Origin: Euryodendron excelsum
Lineage: Eukaryota > Streptophyta > Magnoliopsida > Ericales > Pentaphylacaceae
NCBI GenBank assembly: GCA_033060915.1
Contig: CM065387.1
Location: 43,905,001 to 43,969,000 of the forward strand
DNA: 64,000 nucleotides
Direction of reading: 5' to 3'
Shown: piece by piece, positions 54,067 to 64,000 of the stretch
How the letters are laid out: each line of letters starts with the position of its first letter
Numbering within the stretch: the stretch's first letter is position 1
Translations under genes and position numbers: made by a program
Notes under the pieces: model-generated
Databases searched by the model: none
Seen by the model: the letters and a program-made list of their open reading frames with translations, nothing else
What the model was told of the DNA's origin: nothing

Positions 54067-55065
54067 TGAAATTTCTAAACTACGTGGATTTACTCTGCTT
54101 GGAGGTGTGCTTGATTAAAATCAATTAACTAAGCTAATCAATCACATTCTAATTAAAATTTCATGCATAAAAAGTAAAGCATTCACACAATAGACACTCA
54201 ATTTTTGTCGTGGAAACCCAAAATGGGAAAAAATCACGAGACCTAGTCCAGCCTAAGTTTCAAGCACTAAAATCAATCGAACATTTTACAAGGATGACTT
54301 ACAACTATACCAATTTGAAACCCACAAATCTAAGTTGATATGAATTTGCTTGTATATAACACAACTCATTGTTCTCCTGTGCTTGAACTACGATGAACCC
54401 ACGCTATGAATCGATGTCTTAATGAACCACCAAGACAAGCTTTTCGAACCTTTGAAGATTTGAAGTTTTTCTTCTTTGCTAGGGTTTCATACAAGCTCTC
54501 AAAGATCTTTTAGAATATGTTTTTTTCTCTTTAAAAGCTCTCCAACCCTTTTAGGAATCGACCATTGCTTTATATAGGAGTTGAGAGAGAATCCTAGCTC
54601 AATGAGGAACTTTCCAAACAAATTTTCCGGTGGTGGTCGTGGCGGGTAAGGAGCTTCAAGGGAACACCAAAAGCTGTCCCTTAAGAGCTATTCTCACTAG
54701 TTGAGGTTGCGGTGCCAAGGTAACATGAAGGCAGTGCCACTAGCTGTCCTTCCTTTGCTGCAGCTTCAAGGTAACACCAGCCTCTGTTGCTTCATTCATT
54801 TCTCGAGGCAGCTTCAAAGGGGCACCAAGGCGGCTTCACCCTCTATTGTTCTTCCATGCACCTCACGACAGTGCCAAGATAGCTTCAAGGGAGTGCCAAC
54901 CGGCTGTGATGACTTTTTCATTCTTTGAAGTTTCTTTGGGCATTCCAAATACTCCTTAGCATTTGTTTGAATTGCCATCCCTTTAACAACATGACTATCT
55001 AAATATCTAAAGCTATTACAAGTTTTTGACTCACGGATTTAGCCAATAAAAATTAGGATCTTACA
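54067..55065 (-). repeat. Element D 5' LTR
   Basis: 999 bp, same ends as 39275-40305. Contains the same GCTTCAAGG-type repeats (54650-54905). Confidence 0.8.
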
Positions 55066-56247
55066 GGACCCATTGTAAGCTAGCAACAGAGTGGTCCAAC
55101 ATCATTGCTCTCTTTCTCCACATAGTTCACTTGCTTACCAACTTCATTATTTGGTTTTGATTTGCATTCATAGCTATAATGCCCAAAATTGTGACAATTA
55201 TAGCATTCCACATTTCTCTTATCATACCCTTTTTAGTTGAATGAATGACTGTTTGCCTCCTCCTCTTCCTCTTCCTCTTGGAGCATAAAAAGTTTGATTT
55301 TTTCCTCCTCCACTTGTATGTTTGCCACCTATTCCTCTATTTGCATGACCTCTTCCATGGCCTTTATAGCCTCTTCCACGATTTCCATAGCCTGTACCAT
55401 AGCCTTTGTAGCCCCTTCCTCTTCCTCTTCAAGATGTCACCTCTTGCTCTTCTTTTCCTTCTTTCAAAGAAAGCTTGGATTTGAGATCTTGTTCAAGAGA
55501 ACTTGAAAATTTCTTGTTTATCCTTTGTTCATGAATTTCAAGTGTAGCCATCAATTGATCAATTTTCATGATGCTAAGATCCTTTGACTCTTTAACAACA
55601 ACAATAACATGCTTAAACTTGGGTCTTAGAGACTGTAGAATTTTCTCCATTACAATCACATTATCAAGCTTTTCACGAAGCCTTCTAATTTGATTTACAA
55701 TGGCCAAAGTCCTTGTGAAATAATCTGAACTGGGTTCATTCTTATTCATATGCAATGCTTCAAATTCACCTTTTAAAACTTGAAGCCGCACTCTCATTGT
55801 TTTATCAATGCCTCTATGAGAATTTTTAAGAATTTTCCATGCTTCTTTGGAGGTGGTGGCAGAGGAGATTTTCTCAAAGCTTGACTCATTAATGCCTTAT
55901 AAAGTAGAAACAAAGCTTTCTTATATTTCTTTCTAGACTCCTTTAGTGCACTCTTCTTATTTTTTGGCAATTTCTCTTCATTCTTCTTTTAAGGAGGGTT
56001 GTTCATACCCATCTTCAACTAAATCCCACAAATCTTAGGAACCCAACAACACCTTCATTTGAATACTCTAATTCTCATAGTTATCTTTCCTCAATCTAGA
56101 AAATTGAGATTGAAAGAAGTTGTTCGTGGCAGCCCTCACCATCAAACCACAAGAAACCCGTTCATGGCAGCCATCACCATCAAGCCACAAGAAACCCAAA
56201 TACAAGCCCTAGTTTCACCACAAAAAACTTAAACAACAAACTCTAGA
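55066..56247 (-). pseudogene. Copia element E gag
   Basis: Minus strand: the N-terminal part (55800-56140) has FSRLRKDNYEN-stop-SIQMKVLLGS-stop-DLWDLVEDGYEQPSL, with several stops consistent with lost Trp, Gln and Arg codons. The open part 55429-55797 carries the UBN2 block (RVRLQVLKGEFEALHM, IVMEKILQSLRPKFKHVI). A Gly/Arg-rich stretch (55255-55430) precedes the zinc knuckle CYNCHNFGHYSYEC at about 55165-55210. It is cut by element D right after NYVEKESNDVGPL. The next expected part, the protease, is at 39000-39269. Confidence 0.8.
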
Positions 56248-56258
56248 CTCTGATACCA
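56248..56258 (-). other. Element E primer-binding site
   Basis: Minus-strand TGGTATCAGAG, an exact match to the common Copia tRNA-Met site, five bases from the LTR end. Confidence 0.85.
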
Positions 56259-56539
56259 TATCTTGTTTGGGGGATTTGGGACAAATATACTCACAAAATC
56301 ATGCAATAATCAAGCAATAACAGGGCATAAACATGGCACATCAGAATCTGAATTTTCTGCACCAAACATAAACTTTAAGCATCCATTTTACATCAAGAAA
56401 CAAAGCAGAATTTTCAGCACCACAAGGAACTTATTTGGAGTGAAAAACTGAACTTTTCTTCACTAGAAACCAGCCATACAAAGCCTTCAAACCTCTTTCA
56501 AAGCACACACCAAACAGCCCCACACACAACACTTTTCAT

Positions 56540-57294
56540 TAGTGGCAGCTCCACCTTTTAGTCAGTAAGGTCACTTGAACCCACTAAAAATATAAAAAAT
56601 TTTCTTACTAAGTATAAATTTTATTTTGTAAAGTATTTGAACCTCCCGTATAAATTTTATTTTGTAAAGTATTTGAACCTCCCGACCCTATGTATTGAAC
56701 GCACTGTGTTTGAACCCTTTGAACATATATTGAACCCAGTGCCCATATTTTATACATACATAAGTGTCTAGGATTGAAAAATAGAATTACGTATAGCATT
56801 TTCCATATATAACCAGATCAATTGAAATTGTGAAACATGAGACTTATATAACTTAGCCAATTTTACATATAAATATATATCCTAAATTGACTTCATTCAT
56901 TAAGTTGATCATGTGAACGGCTTTTTTGGCTATGAAATTCATAAAGAATTGTTTGCGTAATTGATTGAGAGATCAATGGATGAATAATTGTTTGGTTACA
57001 TATATTGAAAATGATTTATTTGATAATATTAATAATGAGGATATTATGCAACGATTTCAATATATGAAATCTTGTTGAGGTCAATTGTCAAACTTTATGT
57101 ATTTGCATATCTTTTTTGTTACAACAATAGTATCACTACATAGAAATCCAACTTTGTCTATGATTTCAAAAGTCTAAATTAGTTTGTCAATTTACTAGAA
57201 ATAGGTAATGCATATCATTAGTATAAATTTTTGGATTTGTAAAATTTATATTTTTGAGTGTCACCATTGTAAAAAATTCCTAGAGTTGCCACTG
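56540..57294. mobile_element. hAT-like element in the LTR of E
   Basis: Ends TAGTGGCAGCTC and GAGTTGCCACTG are inverted repeats with one internal mismatch. Flanks CTTTTCAT and CTTTTGTT agree at 6 of 8 positions. 755 bp, no transposase. A 36-bp tandem duplication (TATAAATTTTATTTTG...CCTCCCG) is at 56611-56682. Confidence 0.65.
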
Positions 57295-57400
57295 CTTTTG
57301 TTCTCCTTTTCTTCTACACATTTCTAGCTTCTAACGAGAGCTTTTTGTTACACACCACATGCGAACGTCAAAATTCCTTGCGCATAGAAGACCTAAAAGA

Positions 57401-57592
57401 TTCTAGAATAGTGAAGAGATCTCTAGAATGTTCTGGAATGTTCTACAAGGCTCTAGAAGCTTCTAGAATTATGAAGAGATTTTTAGGTTTCTCTAGAATT
57501 TTCTAGAAGGTTCTTGTACAGTCTAGAGTTTTCTAGAATGTTCTATAGTAGTCTAGGTTTGTACATATTCTAGAATATCTCTAGAATGTTCC
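57401..57592 (+). promoter_or_regulatory. Heat-shock-element cluster
   Basis: Units of GAA and TTC alternate at exact 5-bp steps: GAA 57426, TTC 57431, GAA 57436, TTC 57441, then after two degenerate steps GAA 57456, TTC 57461, GAA 57466. Another perfect run is 57496-57513 (GAA, TTC, GAA, TTC), and 57531-57543 has TTC, GAA, TTC in the same register. Further units at 57568-57591 are out of register. This matches the nGAAnnTTCn consensus bound by trimeric heat-shock factors. Confidence 0.8.
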
Positions 57593-57702
57593 ATGTAAAT
57601 ATCTTAGATATTTTGTAGGAAAGGAGGTGGGGAGATTCTAGAAGATCACTCCCCACCGTAGGATTAAATCAATCTCCATCGTCCATTGAAGAGGTGAAAA
57701 AC

Positions 57703-57710
57703 TATATAAA
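57703..57710 (+). promoter_or_regulatory. TATA box of the heat-shock-element LTR
   Basis: TATATAAA followed by GGGGAGGCC, about 110-280 bp downstream of the GAA/TTC cluster on the plus strand. Confidence 0.7.
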
Positions 57711-58221
57711 GGGGAGGCCTCATTTGACCAAACTAATCCAAGTGAGTTGTAATCTTCTCTAGTGCAATACAAATGCCTTATTCTCTCAAACTTTGTAGCC
57801 TTTTTTTGTCTAAACCTTTGCCTAACTCAAGTTGTAGGCTAATTTAGCTTTGCCAGGAGGGCGATTCAAGCTAAGTGCCGACATGGTTGCATTGGTGGAA
57901 GTCCAAGACCGTGACATTTGCTCTATTTTTCTTGCAGACTTTCCAGTCACTGATGTGGCTCTCTCTCAACCACACAAAATACCTACTTTACATATTGTAG
58001 ACTCTATCTACCCTATATAACAAATAGGTACAAAAAACACACAGATATTACAATATGCGCCAAAAACTATACATTAAAGAAATGCCCAAAATTGAGTTCA
58101 TACTTTCAACAAACCTTAAGTTTTGGAAAATGGTAAAATAAACAAAGTAAAGCAAAAAGAAAGAGGGACCATGATAGTTAACATTAAGAATCTAATTTTT
58201 AAAACATAAAATGCACCAACA

Positions 58222-58224
58222 AAA

Positions 58225-58268
<44 letters not shown>
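58222..58268. repeat. (GA)n microsatellite in intron 3 of copy C
   Basis: Nearly pure GA run of about 43 bp. Confidence 0.9.
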
Positions 58269-58272
<4 letters not shown>

Positions 58273-59238
58273 CAATGTATTATGCTTTCAACCATAGTTA
58301 TCGTAATAGGATCGAATCGAACAGGTTGATTCAATTGGTTGAACAAGGAACCAGACCTTGAATTGGTTCGGTGTAATTAAAATACCAAAAATGCATAAGA
58401 ATTGAGTTAAACCGAAAAAACTGGTTGGTATTTTAGAAAACTGATGAACTGCTCGGTATTCAGAGAATCAGACGATTTTTTAAAAAAAGTCAAAATAGCA
58501 TAAATTAAGCATGATTTAAAATTATATGTGTTTTTTAGAAACATGTTTTTGATGAAAAATATAATCAAAAAGTAAAAATTTTAAACTAAAACAAAAAAAA
58601 AAGGAAAAAAAAGGAAGAAAAAGGAGGATATAAAAAAATAGGACAAGGCAAATAATGTACGATCTTACTTTCCTACTTTGCATTGTTTTCTCATTTTAAT
58701 CTTATGTTTCTATATACGTTTCAGATTATAATGGGATATGTCGATATAATTATCCCAAAAATAATAATTAAAACTTATAAACTATAAACTAAACCAAAAA
58801 CAGGACAAATAAAGATGAGAAAGATGATGGTATAATATAAAAAAAAATAGAATAGGCAAAAAATAATGAATGTTATTTTCTTAATAATACATATTATTGT
58901 CAAGTAGCCTTCTGCCCTCCTTCACATGAGACAATTGAAGGGTATTTTGTAACCCCCTAATTTCATTTTATACATAGAATGAGCTAATTTTTGGAGACTT
59001 TGAGAGAGAATGGTCAGAAATGAGGGCATTTGGATATCAAAATGGTGTGAAAATATATTTTTACCCTTAAAAAAGGGTCATGTGAGAAGCATAAGGTTTT
59101 TGGCCATCAATTCCAGAGATAGAAGCTTACGGGAGAGTGATATTGCAATAAATTAAAAGTACAGAAACTTAATTATTGCTATTAAAAGTACAAGTTTTAA
59201 AGTGAAATTTGGTGTAAAGTTGTGCAAAGTGTATTTTA

Positions 59239-59463
<225 letters not shown>

Positions 59464-59752
59464 TTAGGATTGCATATCTCAGAAAAACCAGCATAGGCCG
59501 TCATTCCAGCCATATCTTAAAAGAAAATTAGAGTTTTGTCTGCAATTCTCTGTAACCTTGTTCATAAAAGAAAGAAAGAAGAGTACTCTCACAAGACCAA
59601 ACCTAAAATTTCACTTTTCATATACCAACTGAATCCATAAATTCATCATATCTAGTAGCAAGTTACCTAATCTTCAATATCGGGCCTAAAGAAACCCCCC
59701 GAAGACCATATATTAGAACCAAGGCTAGTACAATTAATGGTAGATAAGATGC

Positions 59753-59754
<2 letters not shown>

Positions 59755-59804
<50 letters not shown>

Positions 59805-59805
59805 G
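59755..59805. repeat. (GA)n microsatellite in intron 2 of copy C
   Basis: GA run of about 45 bp with one GG interruption. Absent from the intact gene. Confidence 0.9.
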
Positions 59806-59863
59806 GCACTTGCAGTAGTTTGAAGCAAACAAATTAAACGAACTTACCAAGAATTCCTGCCTA

Positions 59864-60169
<306 letters not shown>

Positions 60170-60214
60170 TTAATATCTCCGGAAAATTTGAGAAGATGGA
60201 TTCTTAGAATTGAA

Positions 60215-60433
60215 ACTTTAACGCTTTGTTTAGATCTCGGATTTATCGAGGAAAAAAGAAAAAAAAAAAGATATAAAATTGTATTTTATGTTTGGTTGTG
60301 AGAGAAAGTAGAGGATAAAAAAATATGAAAAAAAATGTAAGAATATAGAATCTCTCATTGTCTTTTTCTTTTCTTTTTTTTTTTAAATTTTCTTTTTGCT
60401 TGATAAATTTGAAATTCAAATATAACATAACGG
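60215..60433. mobile_element. MITE in intron 1 of copy C
   Basis: Left end CGCTTTGTTTAGATCTCGGATTTATCGAG and right end CTTGATAAATTTGAAATTCAAATATAACATAACG are imperfect inverted repeats around an A/T-rich middle. The intact gene has uninterrupted sequence at the same point (between ATTGAA and CCATCTGCGACC, about 36285). The design resembles the MITE at 33157-33305. Confidence 0.6.
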
Positions 60434-60643
60434 CATCTGCAACATGAGATGGTTTGGGTATGCACAAATGTGCACCATTTAATGCATTCAATTAAGATGA
60501 GGCAATGAAAAGGAACATAGTTGTCCCTTTGATTTAACCAAGAATGCAACAATGGGTAGGGGCATAGGACTAATTGGTGAAGACAAACTTTCGAGTTGAG
60601 TTCAAATTTGGAGACGCTTATTTAACTGTTAATAGTAGATTGC

Positions 60644-61910
60644 TGATTGTACTCTAAAAGTGTAATTTACATGCTTAAATTAGTTATTTGTTAGCCTTAG
60701 AATAGGTTTAATTATGTTGTTTTAGCCCTAATCTGTCAACTAACTTAGTTTCATGTTAAGTTTTTAGGATTCCTAGCTAAGAAGGGATAAAATCGCACTG
60801 ACCTAGAGTAGGCGTTCGAAGGGCGTTCGAACGATCCTTGAGTGCGTTCGAACGGTGAACAGTTGCGTTCAAACGGTACGTCAAATGGTGTCACGCCAAA
60901 ACCAGGTTCGAAGTGCGTTCAAAAGATTCAGAGAGCAAGTTTTCCCGTTCAAAGTGCGTTCGAACAGTCTCCATGGCATTTGAACAGTTGCCTAGGCATT
61001 CGAACGGTATTCTGATCTTGTAAAGACTTGGAAGCCTATATAAGTTAGGACTGTGGAATATATTAGGTTCGTGTTTTTTTCAGTTTTAGGACGTAGCAGC
61101 AGCTGTAGATAGAGAATTCTTCTAGTTATTTTCAAGGTTTTTCATAGTTATTCATAATTCCTGTAATTAGATTCTCAGGTTTGCGATCAATACATTTAGT
61201 TTATATTTATGCAACTTGCGTTTATCTTATGAATATGAGTAGCTAAGTTTTTATCTCGGGATCAGAAGCGAAGATCAATTGAATGTTTGGAATGAATGAA
61301 GGAGGTGTATTTTGGTTTTAAAGTTAAATCTTCTAGTTTTTCTCCCTTCATCTTCTTCGTTCTAGAACTTTTGAAAACTTGGACGTTTGATTATGTTCGG
61401 TAATGTGCATGCGTGAATCCATATTTAGTGTATGCTTTGCACGAATCGATGGTTCTCGTCCTTGATCAAAACAACCAGAACTATTCTAAGAGTTGGAGTT
61501 TTGAAGGATATTTGTTTTTATGGCTAAATATTCCGAACTCAAGACTCGCTATATAATCGAAGGATTTGAGTTATTGAAATATCTTCTTCGAAATTCCTAA
61601 AAGATGCAATTGATTGGATCGGATGATCTCGGGACTCTTATTATTGATAGTTAAAATCTACATTGAGTTCCCATTCATTATTCTTGAATTTGTATTAGTC
61701 TAGATAAATATTGCATCTCAAAACAATCAAATTTTTCATTTTTCTTTTTGAAGCAAGTTGTAAGGTTTTTGTGAGTACTCGATGGAAGTGTTTTAGGGGT
61801 TGTGGTTTTGTATCAATTGCTCTCTGTGGATCGACCTCGTTCTTACAAATTATACTATTTTACTGTCCTACACTTAAAATATCTCAAACATACAATTAGA
61901 GGCTGAGTGA
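60644..61910 (+). mobile_element. Solo LTR of an Athila-type element in intron 1 of copy C
   Basis: Starts TGATTGTACTCTAAAAGTG, like the Athila LTRs at 1688 and 26120, and is flanked by ATTGC (60639-60643 and 61911-61915). The last bases are GTGA rather than a CA end. Near the end is CTCTGTGGATCGACCTCG, shared with the Athila LTRs. 1267 bp. The intact gene lacks it at about 36515. Confidence 0.75.
60805..61015 (+). repeat. TTCGAA palindrome minisatellite
   Basis: Exact TTCGAA at 60815, 60826, 60847, 60907, 60959 and 60999, mostly within GCGTTCGAACGGT-type units, with variants TTCAAA and TTTGAA. Lies in the upstream part of the solo LTR. Confidence 0.8.
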
Positions 61911-62245
61911 ATTGCAAATTTCTTTCCACTTAGCATTGTTATGCATGTTGTAGGCGAATTTTTTTATTAAAAAATTGAAGTTATAAACCTTGCTATAAAA
62001 AATAATTTAGTGTCCAATTGATGTGACATCTATCATGTCATATTCGTGTGACTTTATTTCATTGGTTGTAATCTCACGTCACCCTAACAAAATTAGTAGA
62101 GTTGTCATGTCATGTTCATGTAAATTTGTTTCATTGGTTTGGGGTATCATGTCATGTTCATGTAAAACCGCATCCAAACATCCCATATATGTGTCGCTTT
62201 TGATTAACTTACCGGACCAGGAGTGAATAACTCAGTGTAGAGTGA

Positions 62246-62866
62246 CATGTGCTAATTTTTTTTAAAATTTTTTTATTTGTTACAGATAAATGGTGGACTC
62301 ACGCATGCATGCAGATGGATTTAGACATCAATAAATTTTTTTTTATTTTTTATTCAGACTTTCATTTTGTTTCAAGGTTTTATATATTGTGTTATATTTA
62401 GACCTTTTAAATGTCATGTTTTTTAATAAAGAAGTATTGATTTTAGATTTTTGTTAAAGGTTTGATTGATAAATTATTAGTAGAATGGATATAGTTGTGA
62501 TTGAATCTATAGGTATATATTTGTACGGGAAAATAAATATTTTTCAATGTACTTATTGGTAGTATATTTTAACAAAAATGCGCTTTTAGCTTCAAAAAAT
62601 ATATTAATCGCTAATACATTAGAAGTACCTTTGGCAACAATTTTATTTGTTGCTGGATGTACAAATTTACAACTTAACAATCACTTAATGTGGATTAAAC
62701 AGGTCATAATGTGGATTAAGAAGTAAATGAGTCATTTTATTATGTAATGCTATGAGTCTAAATCTGTACCAAATGTAATGGATTTGTTTTCGGCATTTAA
62801 AATTTTTTTGAGTCTTGGTCTATATCATATTTAATGGGTTTCCAGGACGCCGGAGGGGGGGGGTGT

Positions 62867-62935
<69 letters not shown>

Positions 62936-64000
62936 CGGGCTGGGCTTGGAGGGGTGTATGACCCCTCTTGGCCCTATACTAGCCTCGCGCAAGCAGAGGT
63001 GCCACAAACTCACCCGCTAATGAAATACATAACAGTTGTCTTCATAACAGAAAACCACTCCCATGAAAATAAGATTTTAGAGGAGATAAACTTCCAGCTA
63101 ATTCATACAGCTCACCAAAAACCTTTATGAGACGTTTAGATAGATAGATTTTGAAATCAATGGAGTTAGAGATTTAATTTGCAAATGCATGTTAGAGTTA
63201 ATGATTAAAGTTGGATTAAGATCTAAGAACACTTGAAATTTATATATATATATATATATTTATCTCCAATGCTTATTCTTCAACCATACAATGTAATACA
63301 ACAATGGATTTTTTACTGCCGCAATATATTAAAGCAACCTTTGTAGAAGGATTTTCTTTTATTATTTTTTATTTTTCTAGGACTATGTGCAACGACATAA
63401 TTTTTCCGATCGTGTTATATTGATCCCGGAGTTGTGATAAAGAAGTACGAATGTTTGTTTAAGCCAAAACCTAGACAAATAATTTGAAAGCTAGCCTCAT
63501 AGATGATTTTAAGTACTGAATTTTGAAAACAAAAACCACTTCATGTGACAAATTAAGGCAGAAACTGGATTATTTTGGAAAATCAAAGGTTGGTATTAGC
63601 TAAAATGGAAAAATAGACAAATCAATCATGAAACTGGATCATTTAGGCAAGTTAGGTACAAGCTTATATGGGATAACAAAGACATGTTAAATTTACTATG
63701 TAGCACATTAAAATGGCACGCATAATGTGGCACATATGATTTGTTCTATCATTTATATGTTTGGTTAGACAATGATAAGGTTACCATGCAATCTTGGACA
63801 CGAGAAGCAATTTCCTACGCCCTTACTTTGATGGTAAGTGGAATTATAGTCGAATAAGTAAAGCGGTTCTCTTTGTTGAAAAATATCAGGTCCAACATAT
63901 ATTATTCATCTCATGAAATTTAACACAAAATATGAAATTCATATTACAATACTTTACAAACAAAGTAGACAAAAAACTTATCGACAAAAGTGTGTAGTCA
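62246..64000. other. Spacer right of copy C
   Basis: AT-rich with no gene seen. Contains the poly-G run at 62855-62935 and a (TA)n run at 63241-63260. The GC-richer stretch 62936-63010 after the poly-G is not recognised. Confidence 0.5.
62855..62935 (+). repeat. Very long poly-G tract
   Basis: Nine G, TGT, then 69 consecutive G (62867-62935). Frames through it read as poly-Gly or poly-Pro and are not genes. Confidence 0.95.

Larger units (their letters stand above)
39275..55065 (-). mobile_element. Element D: SIRE-derived gag-only LTR element
   Basis: Two direct LTRs (39275-40305 and 54067-55065), flanked by GGGCC / GGACC (39270-39274, 55066-55070; one mismatch). Minus orientation: primer site next to 54067, gag at 51920-53995, polypurine tract AAAGAGGGAAAT next to the left LTR. 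Excluding the inserted Gypsy (41247-51299) and SINE, the interior is about 3.5 kb and shows gag but no protease, integrase or reverse transcriptase. It interrupts Copia element E between zinc knuckle and protease. Confidence 0.75.
57346..57916 (+). mobile_element. Solo Copia LTR with heat-shock-element cluster
   Basis: Starts TGTTACACACC (57346) and ends GACCGTGACA (57916), about 571 bp, plus orientation as shown by the TATA box. It interrupts the minus-strand LTR of element E. The flanks CTTTT and TTTGC are not a clean duplication, so the exact ends are uncertain. It holds an upstream cluster of TTCTAGAA-type sites, then TATATAAAGGGG, then a region continuing to the end with no ORF. Confidence 0.65.
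56264..58111 (-). repeat. Element E 5' LTR, with two insertions
   Basis: On the minus strand it starts TGTTGAAAGTATGAACTC (58111) and ends CCCCCAAACA (56264). Without the inserted hAT-like element (56540-57294) and the inserted LTR (57346-57916) it is about 520 bp. Its outer end lies three bases inside exon 4 of reductase copy C. Confidence 0.75.

Noticed and set aside
60243..60552. Lys/Phe-rich small frames
   Set aside because: A/T-rich centre of a MITE within a pseudogene intron.
62831..63130. Poly-Gly and poly-Pro frames
   Set aside because: Direct product of the 69-G run; no flanking coding signal.

Overview
This is a plant nuclear window, probably from a dicot: AT-rich spacer, spliced genes and many Copia and Ty3/Gypsy LTR retrotransposons, plus hAT-like, MITE, Helitron and SINE copies. 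It holds one gene that looks functional, a five-exon NADP-dependent 2-alkenal (double-bond) reductase on the minus strand (34431-38277, 346 codons, all splice sites canonical). Two broken relatives lie in the same orientation: copy A on the left (only exon 1, 18173-18402) and copy C on the right (start of exon 4, exons 3 and 2, and a piece of exon 1, 58112-62245). The host locus is therefore a small tandem array of reductase genes that transposons have taken apart.

Left region (1-18032): a three-level nest. A minus-strand SIRE-like Copia (5' LTR 16697-18032, primer site 16684-16696, gag from 698 leftwards) sits in intron 1 of copy A. A solo LTR (707-1687 plus 15734-16617, target duplication ACTAG) is inserted in its leader. 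A 14-kb Athila-like Gypsy (1688-15728, target duplication AGCAA) is inserted in that solo LTR. The Athila carries decayed gag-pol plus two related extra ORFs.

Region 18033-34430: exon 1 and the upstream flank of copy A. The roughly 0.9-kb flank seen next to the intact gene (38278-38970) is spread here over about 11.5 kb by a MITE, a 4.4-kb solo LTR, a hAT-like element, a Helitron, a solo Athila-type LTR and a second Helitron-like element. A degraded Copia gag with its LTR and AT-rich spacer follow.

Region 34431-38970: the intact reductase gene and its promoter. Region 38975-58111: a second deep nest. A minus-strand Copia (element E, 5' LTR 56264-58111, gag, protease fragment at 39000-39269) broke exon 4 of copy C. 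A gag-only SIRE-type element (39275-55065) is inserted in E between zinc knuckle and protease. A Tat-lineage Gypsy (41247-51299, with a second RNase H and a spliced antisense ORF) is inserted in that, and a SINE sits in its gag. The LTR of E also holds a hAT-like element and a separate Copia LTR packed with heat-shock elements.

Region 58112-64000: reductase pseudogene C, with a MITE and a solo LTR in intron 1, then spacer with a very long poly-G run. No tRNA, rRNA, CRISPR or prokaryotic features were seen. Coding regions of the transposons are all broken, mostly by nonsense changes of the type expected from methylcytosine deamination.
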